Assembly (NCBI RefSeq): GCF_028369295.1
Contig: NZ_JAQMYP010000078.1
Location: forward strand, 1 to 37,871
Direction of reading: 5' to 3'
DNA from: Streptomyces sp. HD
GTDB taxonomy: Bacteria > Actinomycetota > Actinomycetes > Streptomycetales > Streptomycetaceae
DNA: 37,871 nucleotides
Below the pieces are notes generated by a model. That model made no database searches. It saw only the letters and a list, made by a program, of their open reading frames with translations, and had not been told where the DNA came from. Positions 20,689 to 28,000 of this stretch are shown here, one piece after another; position 1 is the stretch's first letter; the number at the start of each line of letters is the position of its first letter. A program made the position numbers and the translations under genes.

Positions 20689-20980
20689 TAGTCGTCTGGC
20701 GTCGCCCCTGGGGCGCTCGTGCGGGCGGTCTTCCGCAGTTGCCCTCGGGCGCTTGTGCAACGGTCTGCCGCGTGCCTGGTGGCGTTGCTGCACGCGCTGG
20801 GCGCCGCCGCCGACGCCGCACACCGCCGCATTCGTGCAACGGTCTGCCGCGTGCCTGGGGCGTTCGTGTGGCGCTCTGCCGTAGCCCCTTCGGGGCTCGT
20901 GCCGTGGTCTGCCGTAGTCCCTTGGGGGCTCGTGCCCGTGGTCTGCCGTAGTCCCTTGGCGCTCCTCCGTGGCGGTCAGT
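20689..20980. repeat. Degenerate tandem array, unit about 34 bp, between secA and the Rv3235-like gene
   Basis: About seven diverged units contain the core GGTCTGCCGTAGTCCCTTGG followed by a GGGCTCGTGC-like end. The best copies are adjacent at about 20904-20937 and 20938-20968. An identical stretch TGTGCAACGGTCTGCC plus the next 10 bases occurs twice (starting about 20755 and 20834). The 664-bp gap between the convergent genes (20437-21100) otherwise holds only the secA terminator and GC-rich sequence without a credible gene. Confidence 0.8.
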
Positions 20981-21100
20981 CGGCGTCTCTGGGTGCCGGG
21001 TGGCGACCAGTACCGGTTATGGGTGGTCCGTGGGGGGCCTGGCTGGGGGCGGCCCGCGTGTGCGTCGTGGTCCGTGGGCCGACCCCGCCCCTGTGTGGTG

Positions 21101-21805
21101 TCAGTCGTCGGCCGTGTGTGGCCTGCGTGGGCCGCCCAGTTCCACGGCCGTGCAACGCCAGCGGAGGTCGCTGCCCTGTTCCAGGCGGAATGCCATGGCG
21201 CGCAGCTGGTCTCCGGCGCCGATGCGGGCGAAGGCCTCGACGGCGCCGGGGCGGGGTTCGAAGTAGCCGATGTCGCGGACGACGGGGCGGGTGCCGTGGG
21301 TGCGCAGGGGGCCGCGTTCGGCGAGCCAGGCGAGTTCGTCGTAGGCGCGGCCGGCGGTGTGGCGGAGCATCGAGTGGACGGGGCGCTGGCCGCTCAGGAC
21401 CAGGAGCAGACGGTCGGCGAAGACATCGGTGGGGCGGGGGTGCGGGAACGGCCTCAGCGAGGGCTGCTGGGGCTGCGGGACCCGTTGGACCTGCGGCGTC
21501 TTCGGCGTCTTCGGCGTGTGCGGCGTGTGCGGGGTCTGTTGGGTCTGTTGGGTCCGTGGGGACTCCGGCGGCACGAACGCCCGTGGCTGGGCGGGGGTGG
21601 TCGGTGGGCGGGTGTCCCGGGGGCTCGTGCGGGCGCGGGTGCCCGTGGTGCCCGGTGAGCCCGGTGGGCGGGCGCCGGGAGACGTCGTACGGGATGGGCC
21701 GCCGCTCGGTGTGCGGGGTGGGGCGCCGCCGGGGCGGCGGGCGTCGCGGCGGGTCGGCGGGCGGGTGCCGAGGCGCTGCTGGGTCCTGGTCATGACCTTG
21801 TTCAT
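21101..21805 (-). CDS. Rv3235 family protein
   Basis: This 234-residue protein has a long, probably disordered N-terminal half rich in Pro, Thr, Arg and Gly (about 1-145). A conserved C-terminal domain of about 85 residues follows, with FADRLLLVLSGQRPVHSMLR, the segment AYDELAWLAERG and GYFEPRPGAVEAFARIGAGD. Rv3235-type proteins are encoded near secA across actinobacteria and have no established function; a link to secretion is only suggested by position. The ATG at 21803-21805 is chosen for the ribosome-site-like CGGGGA upstream; ATGs at 21890-21892 and 21791-21793 are alternatives. A 9-bp microsatellite encodes the Thr-Pro-Lys/His repeats. It is convergent with secA. Confidence 0.85.
   Translation of the reverse strand: MNKVMTRTQQRLGTRPPTRRDARRPGGAPPRTPSGGPSRTTSPGARPPGSPGTTGTRARTSPRDTRPPTTPAQPRAFVPPESPRTQQTQQTPHTPHTPKTPKTPQVQRVPQPQQPSLRPFPHPRPTDVFADRLLLVLSGQRPVHSMLRHTAGRAYDELAWLAERGPLRTHGTRPVVRDIGYFEPRPGAVEAFARIGAGDQLRAMAFRLEQGSDLRWRCTAVELGGPRRPHTADD
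21495..21557. repeat. In-frame 9-bp microsatellite in the Rv3235-like gene
   Basis: GGCGTCTTC occurs twice (21495-21512), GGCGTGTGC twice (21513-21530), and related GGGTCTGTT units follow. On the minus strand they encode repeated Thr-Pro-Lys, Thr-Pro-His and Thr-Gln-Gln triplets in the disordered region. Copy-number change would keep the frame. Confidence 0.85.
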
Positions 21806-22132
21806 GGGGTCCCCGTTCGGTGGGCCCGGGTGATACCGGGCAGTAACTTCGAGGTTGGTGATCTTGTACGGGGTCCGGGGTGTCGGGGGCAAGAAAGCGG
21901 GGGCCAGGATCGGGCGGCCGGAAAATTCACTTATCCGGGTGATCGAGAGGGTCGGCGGCCAGTGATGGCGGGCCGGTACCGGGTGAGTTTCCGGAGCGGA
22001 GTGGACGCCTTGCGGGGTGGTGGTGGGGACTCGAAAGGGGACGCCCGCACGTATCCTGAAGGCCCTCCGGGAGGCGCGGGACCCGCCCTTCCGAGTCCGT
22101 GCGGAGCCTTACGAGTACGAAAGCGGCCAGCC
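21806..22132. other. 327-bp divergent intergenic region
   Basis: This region separates the Rv3235-like gene (minus) and the DUF6912-like gene (plus) and must contain promoters for both. A hairpin GCCCGG/CCGGGC (21824-21829 with 21836-21841) lies just upstream of the minus-strand gene. A TATCCT resembling a -10 box lies near 22052, without a clear -35. No gene is visible. Confidence 0.5.
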
Positions 22133-22648
22133 ATGCGCGTCTACGTCCCCCTGACCCTCCCCGGACTCGCCGAGGCGTACAAGACGGGCGAGTTGGGGAG
22201 TGGGCCGCTCGTCGCGTACGCCGTCACGCCCGCGTTGCGCGAGTGGTATCTCTCCGACGACATCGAGGAGTTGGAGTACGCGGCGCTGAACCGGGCCGCG
22301 CTGGCCTCGCTGCGGCTGCTGGCGGCGGACGCCGGGGCGGTGCGGCGGCGGGTCGTGGTCGCCGCCGACGTGCCCGACGGGGCGGCGGTGGCCGATCCCG
22401 ACCGGGGGCTGGATCCGGCGGCGCTGGGTGAGGTGCGGATCGCCGGGGGCGTGGCGCTGGCCAAGGCGGCCGCCGTGCATGTCGACTCGGGCGACGCGGA
22501 GGCGGATGTGGCGGCGGCAGCGGAGGCGTTGCGGGCGGCGGACGGTGGGGACGACGACGCGCAGTTCGTGGTGGACGGGGCCGAGGACCATGAGCTGCTG
22601 TGGTTCGCGACTCAGGAGATCCCGAATCTGGTGGGGCTGGAGGGCTGA
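22133..22648 (+). CDS. DUF6912-like conserved actinobacterial protein
   Basis: The 171-residue product begins MRVYVPLTLPGLAEAYKTGE and contains LREWYLSDDIEELEYAALNR, a valine-rich strand RRRVVVAADVPD, and a C-terminal ELLWFATQEIPNLVGL. These are the features of a small conserved actinobacterial family, listed as DUF6912 as far as I recall, whose function is unknown. No signal peptide or membrane segment is visible, so it is probably cytoplasmic. The ATG at 22133 fits the family start, though only a weak purine-rich stretch (GAAAGCGG) precedes it. It lies 113 bp before a HAD hydrolase gene on the same strand and could share its transcript. Codon use is typical of the region, so it is a real gene. 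Confidence 0.82.
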   Translation: MRVYVPLTLPGLAEAYKTGELGSGPLVAYAVTPALREWYLSDDIEELEYAALNRAALASLRLLAADAGAVRRRVVVAADVPDGAAVADPDRGLDPAALGEVRIAGGVALAKAAAVHVDSGDAEADVAAAAEALRAADGGDDDAQFVVDGAEDHELLWFATQEIPNLVGLEG

Positions 22649-22761
22649 GGCCGGCACCTCGGTGTCCGGACGGGCTGATGGGCTGATGCGCCGATGGGCC
22701 CCAGTGCCTCGTTGACCTGCTGTTCTCATGATTGTCAGTGGTGGCGGGTACGGTTTTTGGC

Positions 22762-23427
22762 ATGGGGAAGCGAGTAGGGGCGCACATCGTCTGGGACTGG
22801 AACGGGACGCTGTTCCACGACAATGACGCGATCATCGGGGCGACCAACGCGGCGTTCGGTGAGCTCGGGCTGGAGCCGATCACGATGGAGCAGTACCGGG
22901 CGCTGTACTGCGTGCCGGTACCGAAGTTCTACGAGCGGTTGATGGGGCGGCTGCCGACCGAGACCGAGTGGGAGGTCATGGACGAGACCTTCCACCGGTA
23001 CTACGCCGAGCACCGGGTGCGGTGCGGGCTCACCGAGGGCGTGGCAGAGCTGCTCGGGGAGTGGCGGTCGGCGGGGCGCAGTCAGTCGATCCTCAGCATG
23101 TATGTGCATGACGAACTCGTCCCGTTGGTGCGGGGGTTCGGGATCGAGGAGCACTTCATACGTGTCGACGGGCGGACCGGGCCGTCCGGGGGCAGCAAGG
23201 CCGAGCACATGGTGCGGCACATCGGGGCGCTCGCGAGCGTGGATCCCGCTCGCACGGTGGTGATCGGGGACGCCGCCGACGACGCGGTGGCGGCGCTGCA
23301 CGTGGGGGCGCGGGCCGTGCTCTACACCGGGGGGTCGCACAGCCGGGCGAGCCTTGAGGAAGTGGGGGTGCCGGTCGTGGACACGCTGGGGGAAGCGGTC
23401 GCGGAGGCGGAGCGGATAGCGGCGTAG
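22762..23427 (+). CDS. HAD family hydrolase (phosphoglycolate phosphatase-like)
   Basis: This 221-residue protein has a HAD fold with a helical cap. Motif I is VWDWNGTLF with the nucleophile Asp12, motif II includes Ser112 (ILSMYVHDE), motif III Lys146 (GGSKAEHM), and motif IV is VIGDAADD at 167-174. The residue two after the nucleophile is Asn14, whereas most HAD phosphatases have an acid/base Asp there, so the phosphatase activity implied by the family label is uncertain. The ATG at 22762 fits the family start. There is no ribosome site, and a TACGGT eight bases before the start hints at a leaderless transcript. It is convergent with the DJ-1/PfpI gene across a tandem repeat region. Confidence 0.9.
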   Translation: MGKRVGAHIVWDWNGTLFHDNDAIIGATNAAFGELGLEPITMEQYRALYCVPVPKFYERLMGRLPTETEWEVMDETFHRYYAEHRVRCGLTEGVAELLGEWRSAGRSQSILSMYVHDELVPLVRGFGIEEHFIRVDGRTGPSGGSKAEHMVRHIGALASVDPARTVVIGDAADDAVAALHVGARAVLYTGGSHSRASLEEVGVPVVDTLGEAVAEAERIAA

Positions 23428-23460
23428 TGGGCGGCTCGTCCGGGGCGTGTGGCGCAGCCG

Positions 23461-23678
23461 ATTCCGGTGGTGCAGCTGGTCCTGGTGGCGCGGCTCCGGG
23501 CCTGTGGTGCAGCTGGTCCCGAGGGTGTGATCCGGGCCTGTGGTGCAGCTGGTCCCGAGGGTGTGATCCGGGCCTGTGGTGCAGCTGGTCCCGAGGGTGT
23601 GATCCGGGCCTGTGGTGCAGCTGGTCCCGACGGTGTGATCCGGGCCCGTGATGCAGCTGGTCCTGGTGGCGCCGGTCC
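23461..23678. repeat. 36-bp minisatellite between the HAD and DJ-1/PfpI genes
   Basis: Three identical 36-bp units (23498-23533, 23534-23569, 23570-23605) are followed by a fourth with one or two changes (23606-23641). They are flanked by diverged 37-bp versions at 23461-23497 and 23642-23678. The unit core is GTGGTGCAGCTGGTCC. The copies are contiguous with no spacers. It fills most of the 358-bp gap between convergent genes; open frames through it are only repeat translations, because 36 is a multiple of three. Confidence 0.95.
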
Positions 23679-23785
23679 GGGCCCGTGGTGTGGCGGCCGA
23701 CCGGTCTGGGGTCGCCGGTCCGGTCGGCCGGTCGAGCCGTCGGCTCAGTCGCCCGCCTGCGGCGGACCCGGCGGCCCAGGAGAGG

Positions 23786-24352
23786 TCACGTCACCGGTGC
23801 CTTCGCTCGCAGCACCGTCAGGAACTCCCGCATCCAGCCGGAGTGGTCCGGCCAGGCGCGGGCGGAGACGAGGGTGCCGTCGACCACCGCCTCGGCGTCC
23901 TGGAAGGTGGCGCCGGCGGCCTGCATGTCCAGTTCCAGGGCGGGGTACGCCGTGACGCGGCGGCCGCGGAGGCTGTCGGTCGCGGCGGTGAGCAGGGGGC
24001 CGTGGCAGATCTGGGCGACCGGCTTGTCGGAGTCGAAGAACGACTTGAGGATCTTGCGGAGTTCGGGGTCGTTGCGGAGGTACTCGGGGGCGCGGCCGCC
24101 GGGGATGACGATGGCGGCGTAGTCGCCGGGGTCGACCTCGGAGAAGGCGAGGTCGGCGGGCCAGGTGTAGCCGGGTTTCTCGGTGTAGGTGTCGAAGCCG
24201 GGTTCGAAGTCGTGGACGACGAACTGGAGCTTCTTGCGGGTGGGGGCGGCGATGTGGACGTCGTAGCCCTCCTCGCGGAGGCGCTGGTAGGGGTAGAGGA
24301 CCTCCAGTGACTCCGCGGCGTCGCCGGTGACGATGAGGATTTTCGCTGTCAT
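23786..24352 (-). CDS. DJ-1/PfpI family protein
   Basis: DJ-1/PfpI proteins are small flavodoxin-like cysteine enzymes that include proteases, deglycases/glyoxalases and chaperones. The 188-residue product starts MTAKILIVTGDAAESLE, contains VIPGGRAPEYLR, and carries the nucleophile elbow AQICHGPLLTA with Cys116 and His117; an acidic residue at 14 or 17 could be the conserved Glu partner. The ATG at 24350-24352 is preceded by AGAGGAG with suitable spacing, which rules out the longer upstream reading. It is monocistronic, convergent with the HAD gene, and divergent from the NAD-GDH gene. Substrate and exact activity cannot be assigned from sequence. Confidence 0.93.
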   Translation of the reverse strand: MTAKILIVTGDAAESLEVLYPYQRLREEGYDVHIAAPTRKKLQFVVHDFEPGFDTYTEKPGYTWPADLAFSEVDPGDYAAIVIPGGRAPEYLRNDPELRKILKSFFDSDKPVAQICHGPLLTAATDSLRGRRVTAYPALELDMQAAGATFQDAEAVVDGTLVSARAWPDHSGWMREFLTVLRAKAPVT

Positions 24353-25076
24353 GTCGGATGCGCTCCTCTTGTGGGCCGTGGTCTGCGTCTCCGTCGGGCC
24401 TATGGGCAACGTGCCTCGGGGCGGGGGTCTTGCCAAGGGGCCGCGCGGCGCGGGGTGTCGCCCGGGTGCCGCCTGTCGCGGGGGGCAGAGGGGCACAGCT
24501 GTCCGCAGGCCTGTTTTCGGACACGGGTGACCTCCCGACGGCCTGCCTTCGGGTCCGTTCCTCGGCTCTGGGGTCGCCGCAGCTCTGCACCCCAGCCTCC
24601 CCCTCCGTGTCCGGCCCCGCCAGTTACGCCCTCAGCGCACCCTTTGACCCTGTGCAGAACGTCAAAGTTCTACCCCTGGTTTTGTACACATACGGCTCAT
24701 GACGGCCCCCCTGTAAGGAGCGATAGCCTTAGTGGCGTGATCAGCGCGATAGCTCGCGGGGGCATTGGTGCCCCTGCCCTGCGCCCGGCGAGCACGGACG
24801 ACATCCGTGACCGGGCGGCGGTCGCTGGTCCTCGTGGGCGGGAGGGGGGCGTAAGGGCTCCCGGGAGGTCATCCACACCCTGGGCCCGGGCGTCGCAGAG
24901 AGCAGCGTCACACCCCGTGGGCAGCTCAAAATTGGCTCATATATCCCCGCTCATCTCACCTCGCGGCATAGCGTCGAAGCAGACCGGACACCCCGCGTCA
25001 CGGCGTTACGTCCGAGGGGAAGAGACCGTACTTCCTTCAACGTCACGCAACGGCGCGCGACAGGAGCCAGAGGACA
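24353..25076 (+). promoter_or_regulatory. 724-bp intergenic region with the probable long leader of NAD-GDH
   Basis: No gene is visible. A candidate promoter is TGACGG (24700-24705), an 18-base spacer and TAGCCT (24724-24729), which would give a leader of about 340 nt. Two small adjacent hairpins follow: GCGA-TAGC-TCGC (24747-24758) and GGGGCA-TTGG-TGCCCC (24759-24774). An unusually AT-rich patch with three GCTCA copies lies at 24924-24953. The promoter for the divergent PfpI gene must also be here. Confidence 0.4.
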
Positions 25077-28000
25077 ATGCAGACCAAGCTGGACGAAGCC
25101 AAGGCCGAGCTGCTCGAAAGGGCCGCCCGGGTAGCTGAGAACAGCCCGGTCGGGGGGTATCTACCGACCGGGACGACGGACGAGGGCACCGCCGGCACCC
25201 CGGACCACGACACCGTGCTCGCGTTCCTCCAGCGTTACTACCTGCACACCGCCCCGGAGGACCTCACCGACCGCGACCCGGTCGACGTCTTCGGAGCCGC
25301 TTTCTCGCACTACCGGCTGGCCGAGAACCGCCCTCAGGGCACGGCCAACGTGCGGGTTCACACGCCCACCGTCGAAGAGAACAGGTGGACCTGCAGCCAC
25401 TCCGTCGTCGAGGTCGTCACCGACGACATGCCCTTCCTGGTCGACTCCGTCACCAATGAGCTGACCCGGCAGGGGCGGGGTATCCACGTCGTCATCCACC
25501 CGCAGGTCTTCGTCCGCCGCGACCTCACCGGCAAGCTCATCGAGGTGCTCAGCACGCCGCCCTCCGGGGAGCTGCCGCACGACACGCACACCGAGTCCTG
25601 GATCCATGTGGAGATCGACCGCGAGACCGATCGCGGCGACCTGAAGCAGATCACCGCCGACCTGCTGCGCGTCCTGTCCGACGTCCGCGAGGCCGTCGAG
25701 GACTGGAGCAAGATGCGGGACCTGGCCCTGCGGATGGCCGACGAGCTGCCCCAGGAGCCCCACTCCGACCTGCGTGAGATGGAGTTCGAGGAGGCCCGCG
25801 AGCTGCTGCGCTGGCTGGCCGACGACCACTTCACCTTCCTCGGCTACCGCGAGTACGAGCTGCGCGGCGACGACTCGCTGGCCGCCGTGCCGGGCACCGG
25901 CCTCGGCATCCTGCGCTCCGACCCGCACCACTCCGAGACCGACAGCCACCCCGTCAGCCCGTCCTTCGAGCGGCTGCCCGCCGACGCCCGCGCCAAGGCC
26001 CGCGAGCACAAGCTGCTCATCCTCACCAAGGCCAACAGCCGGGCGACCGTGCACCGGCCGTCGTATCTCGACTACGTCGGGGTGAAGAAGTTCAACGAGA
26101 ACGGCGAGGTCGTCGGCGAGCGCCGCTTCCTCGGGCTGTTCTCCTCCGCCGCCTACACCGAGTCCGTGCGCCGGGTGCCCGTCGTGCGGCGCAAGGTCGA
26201 CGACGTGCTGCGGGTCGCCGGGTTCTCGCCCAACAGCCACGACGGGCGCGACCTGCTGCAGATCCTGGAGACGTACCCGCGCGACGAGCTGTTCCAGACC
26301 CCGGTCCCCGAGCTCCAGCAGATCGCCACCTCCGTCCTCTACCTGCAGGAACGGCGCAGGCTGCGCCTCTATCTCCGGCAGGACGAGTACGGGCGCTACT
26401 ACTCCGCCCTCGTCTACCTCCCGCGCGACCGCTACACCACCGGCGTGCGTCTGCGGATCATCGACATTCTGAAGGAGGAGCTCGACGGCACCAGCGTCGA
26501 CTTCACCGCCTGGAACACCGAGTCGATCCTGTCCCGGCTGCACTTCGTCGTCCGCGTCCCGCAGGGCACCGAGCTGCCGCAGCTGTCCGACGCCGACAAG
26601 GAGCGCATCGAGGCGCGCCTGGTCGAGGCCGCCCGCTCCTGGGCCGACGGCTTCGCCGACGCGCTGAACGCCGAGCTCGGCGAGGAGCGCGCCGCCGAAC
26701 TGCTGCGCCGCTACTCGGGCGCCTTCGCCGAGGGCTACAAGGCCGACCACACCCCGCGGTCCGCGGTCTCCGACCTGGTCCACATCGAGCAGCTGACCGA
26801 GGAGAACAACTTCTCGCTGAGCCTGTACGAGCCGGTCGGCGCCGCCCCGGAGGAGCGCCGTTTCAAGATCTACCGCAAGGGCCCGGCCGTCTCCCTGTCC
26901 GCCGTCCTGCCGGTCCTCAACCGGCTCGGCGTCGAGGTCGTCGACGAGCGGCCGTACGAACTGCGCTGCTCCGACCGCAGTGTCGCCTGGATCTACGACT
27001 TCGGCCTGCGCATGCCCAAGTCGGTGGGCGGCGGTGACTACCTCGGTGACGACGCGCGCGAGCGCTTCTCGGAGGCGTTCGCCGCGACCTGGACCGGCAA
27101 GGCGGAGAACGACGGCTTCAACGCCCTCGTGCTGAGCGCCGGGCTGACCTGGCGGCAGGCGATGGTGCTGCGGGCGTACGCGAAGTACCTGCGGCAGGCG
27201 GGCTCCACCTTCTCGCAGGACTACATGGAGGACACCCTCCGCAACAACGTCCACACCACCCGGCTGCTCGTTTCGCTGTTCGAGGCGAGGATGTCGCCGG
27301 ACCGCCAGCGCGCGGGCCACGAGATCGTGGACGCCCTCCTCGAAGAGGTCGACGCGGCGCTCGACCAGGTGGCGAGCCTGGACGAGGACCGGATCCTGCG
27401 GTCCTTCCTCACCGTCATCAAGGCGACGCTGCGCACGAACTTCTTCCAGGAGGCCGCGGGCGGCAAGTCGCACGACTACGTCTCCATGAAGTTCGACCCG
27501 CAGGCCATCCCCGACCTGCCGGCGCCGCGCCCGGCGTACGAGATCTGGGTCTACTCGCCGCGGGTCGAGGGCGTGCACCTGCGCTTCGGCAAGGTCGCGC
27601 GCGGTGGTCTGCGCTGGTCCGACCGGCGTGAGGACTTCCGCACCGAGATCCTCGGCCTGGTCAAGGCGCAGATGGTGAAGAACACCGTCATCGTGCCGGT
27701 CGGCGCCAAGGGTGGCTTCGTCGCCAAGCAGCTGCCGGACCCGTCCGTGGACCGGGACGCGTGGCTGGCCGAGGGTGTCGCGAGCTACAAGACCTTCATC
27801 TCGGCGCTGCTCGACATCACCGACAACATGGTCGCCGGCGAGGTCGTGCCGCCGTCGGACGTCGTCCGGCACGACGAGGACGACACCTATCTCGTCGTCG
27901 CCGCCGACAAGGGCACCGCGACCTTCTCCGACATCGCCAACGGGGTCGCCGAGCAGTACAACTTCTGGCTGGGCGACGCCTTCGCCTCCGGCGGCTCGGC

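Noticed and set aside
20719..21795. A plus-strand open frame through the 34-bp array into the Rv3235-like gene
   Set aside because: It is repetitive and then antisense to the Rv3235 domain, with no ribosome site.
23449..23955. An open frame through the 36-bp repeats, and a possible CRISPR array
   Set aside because: The product is only repeat translations running into the PfpI gene antisense. The 36-bp units are contiguous with no unique spacers, so it is not a CRISPR array.
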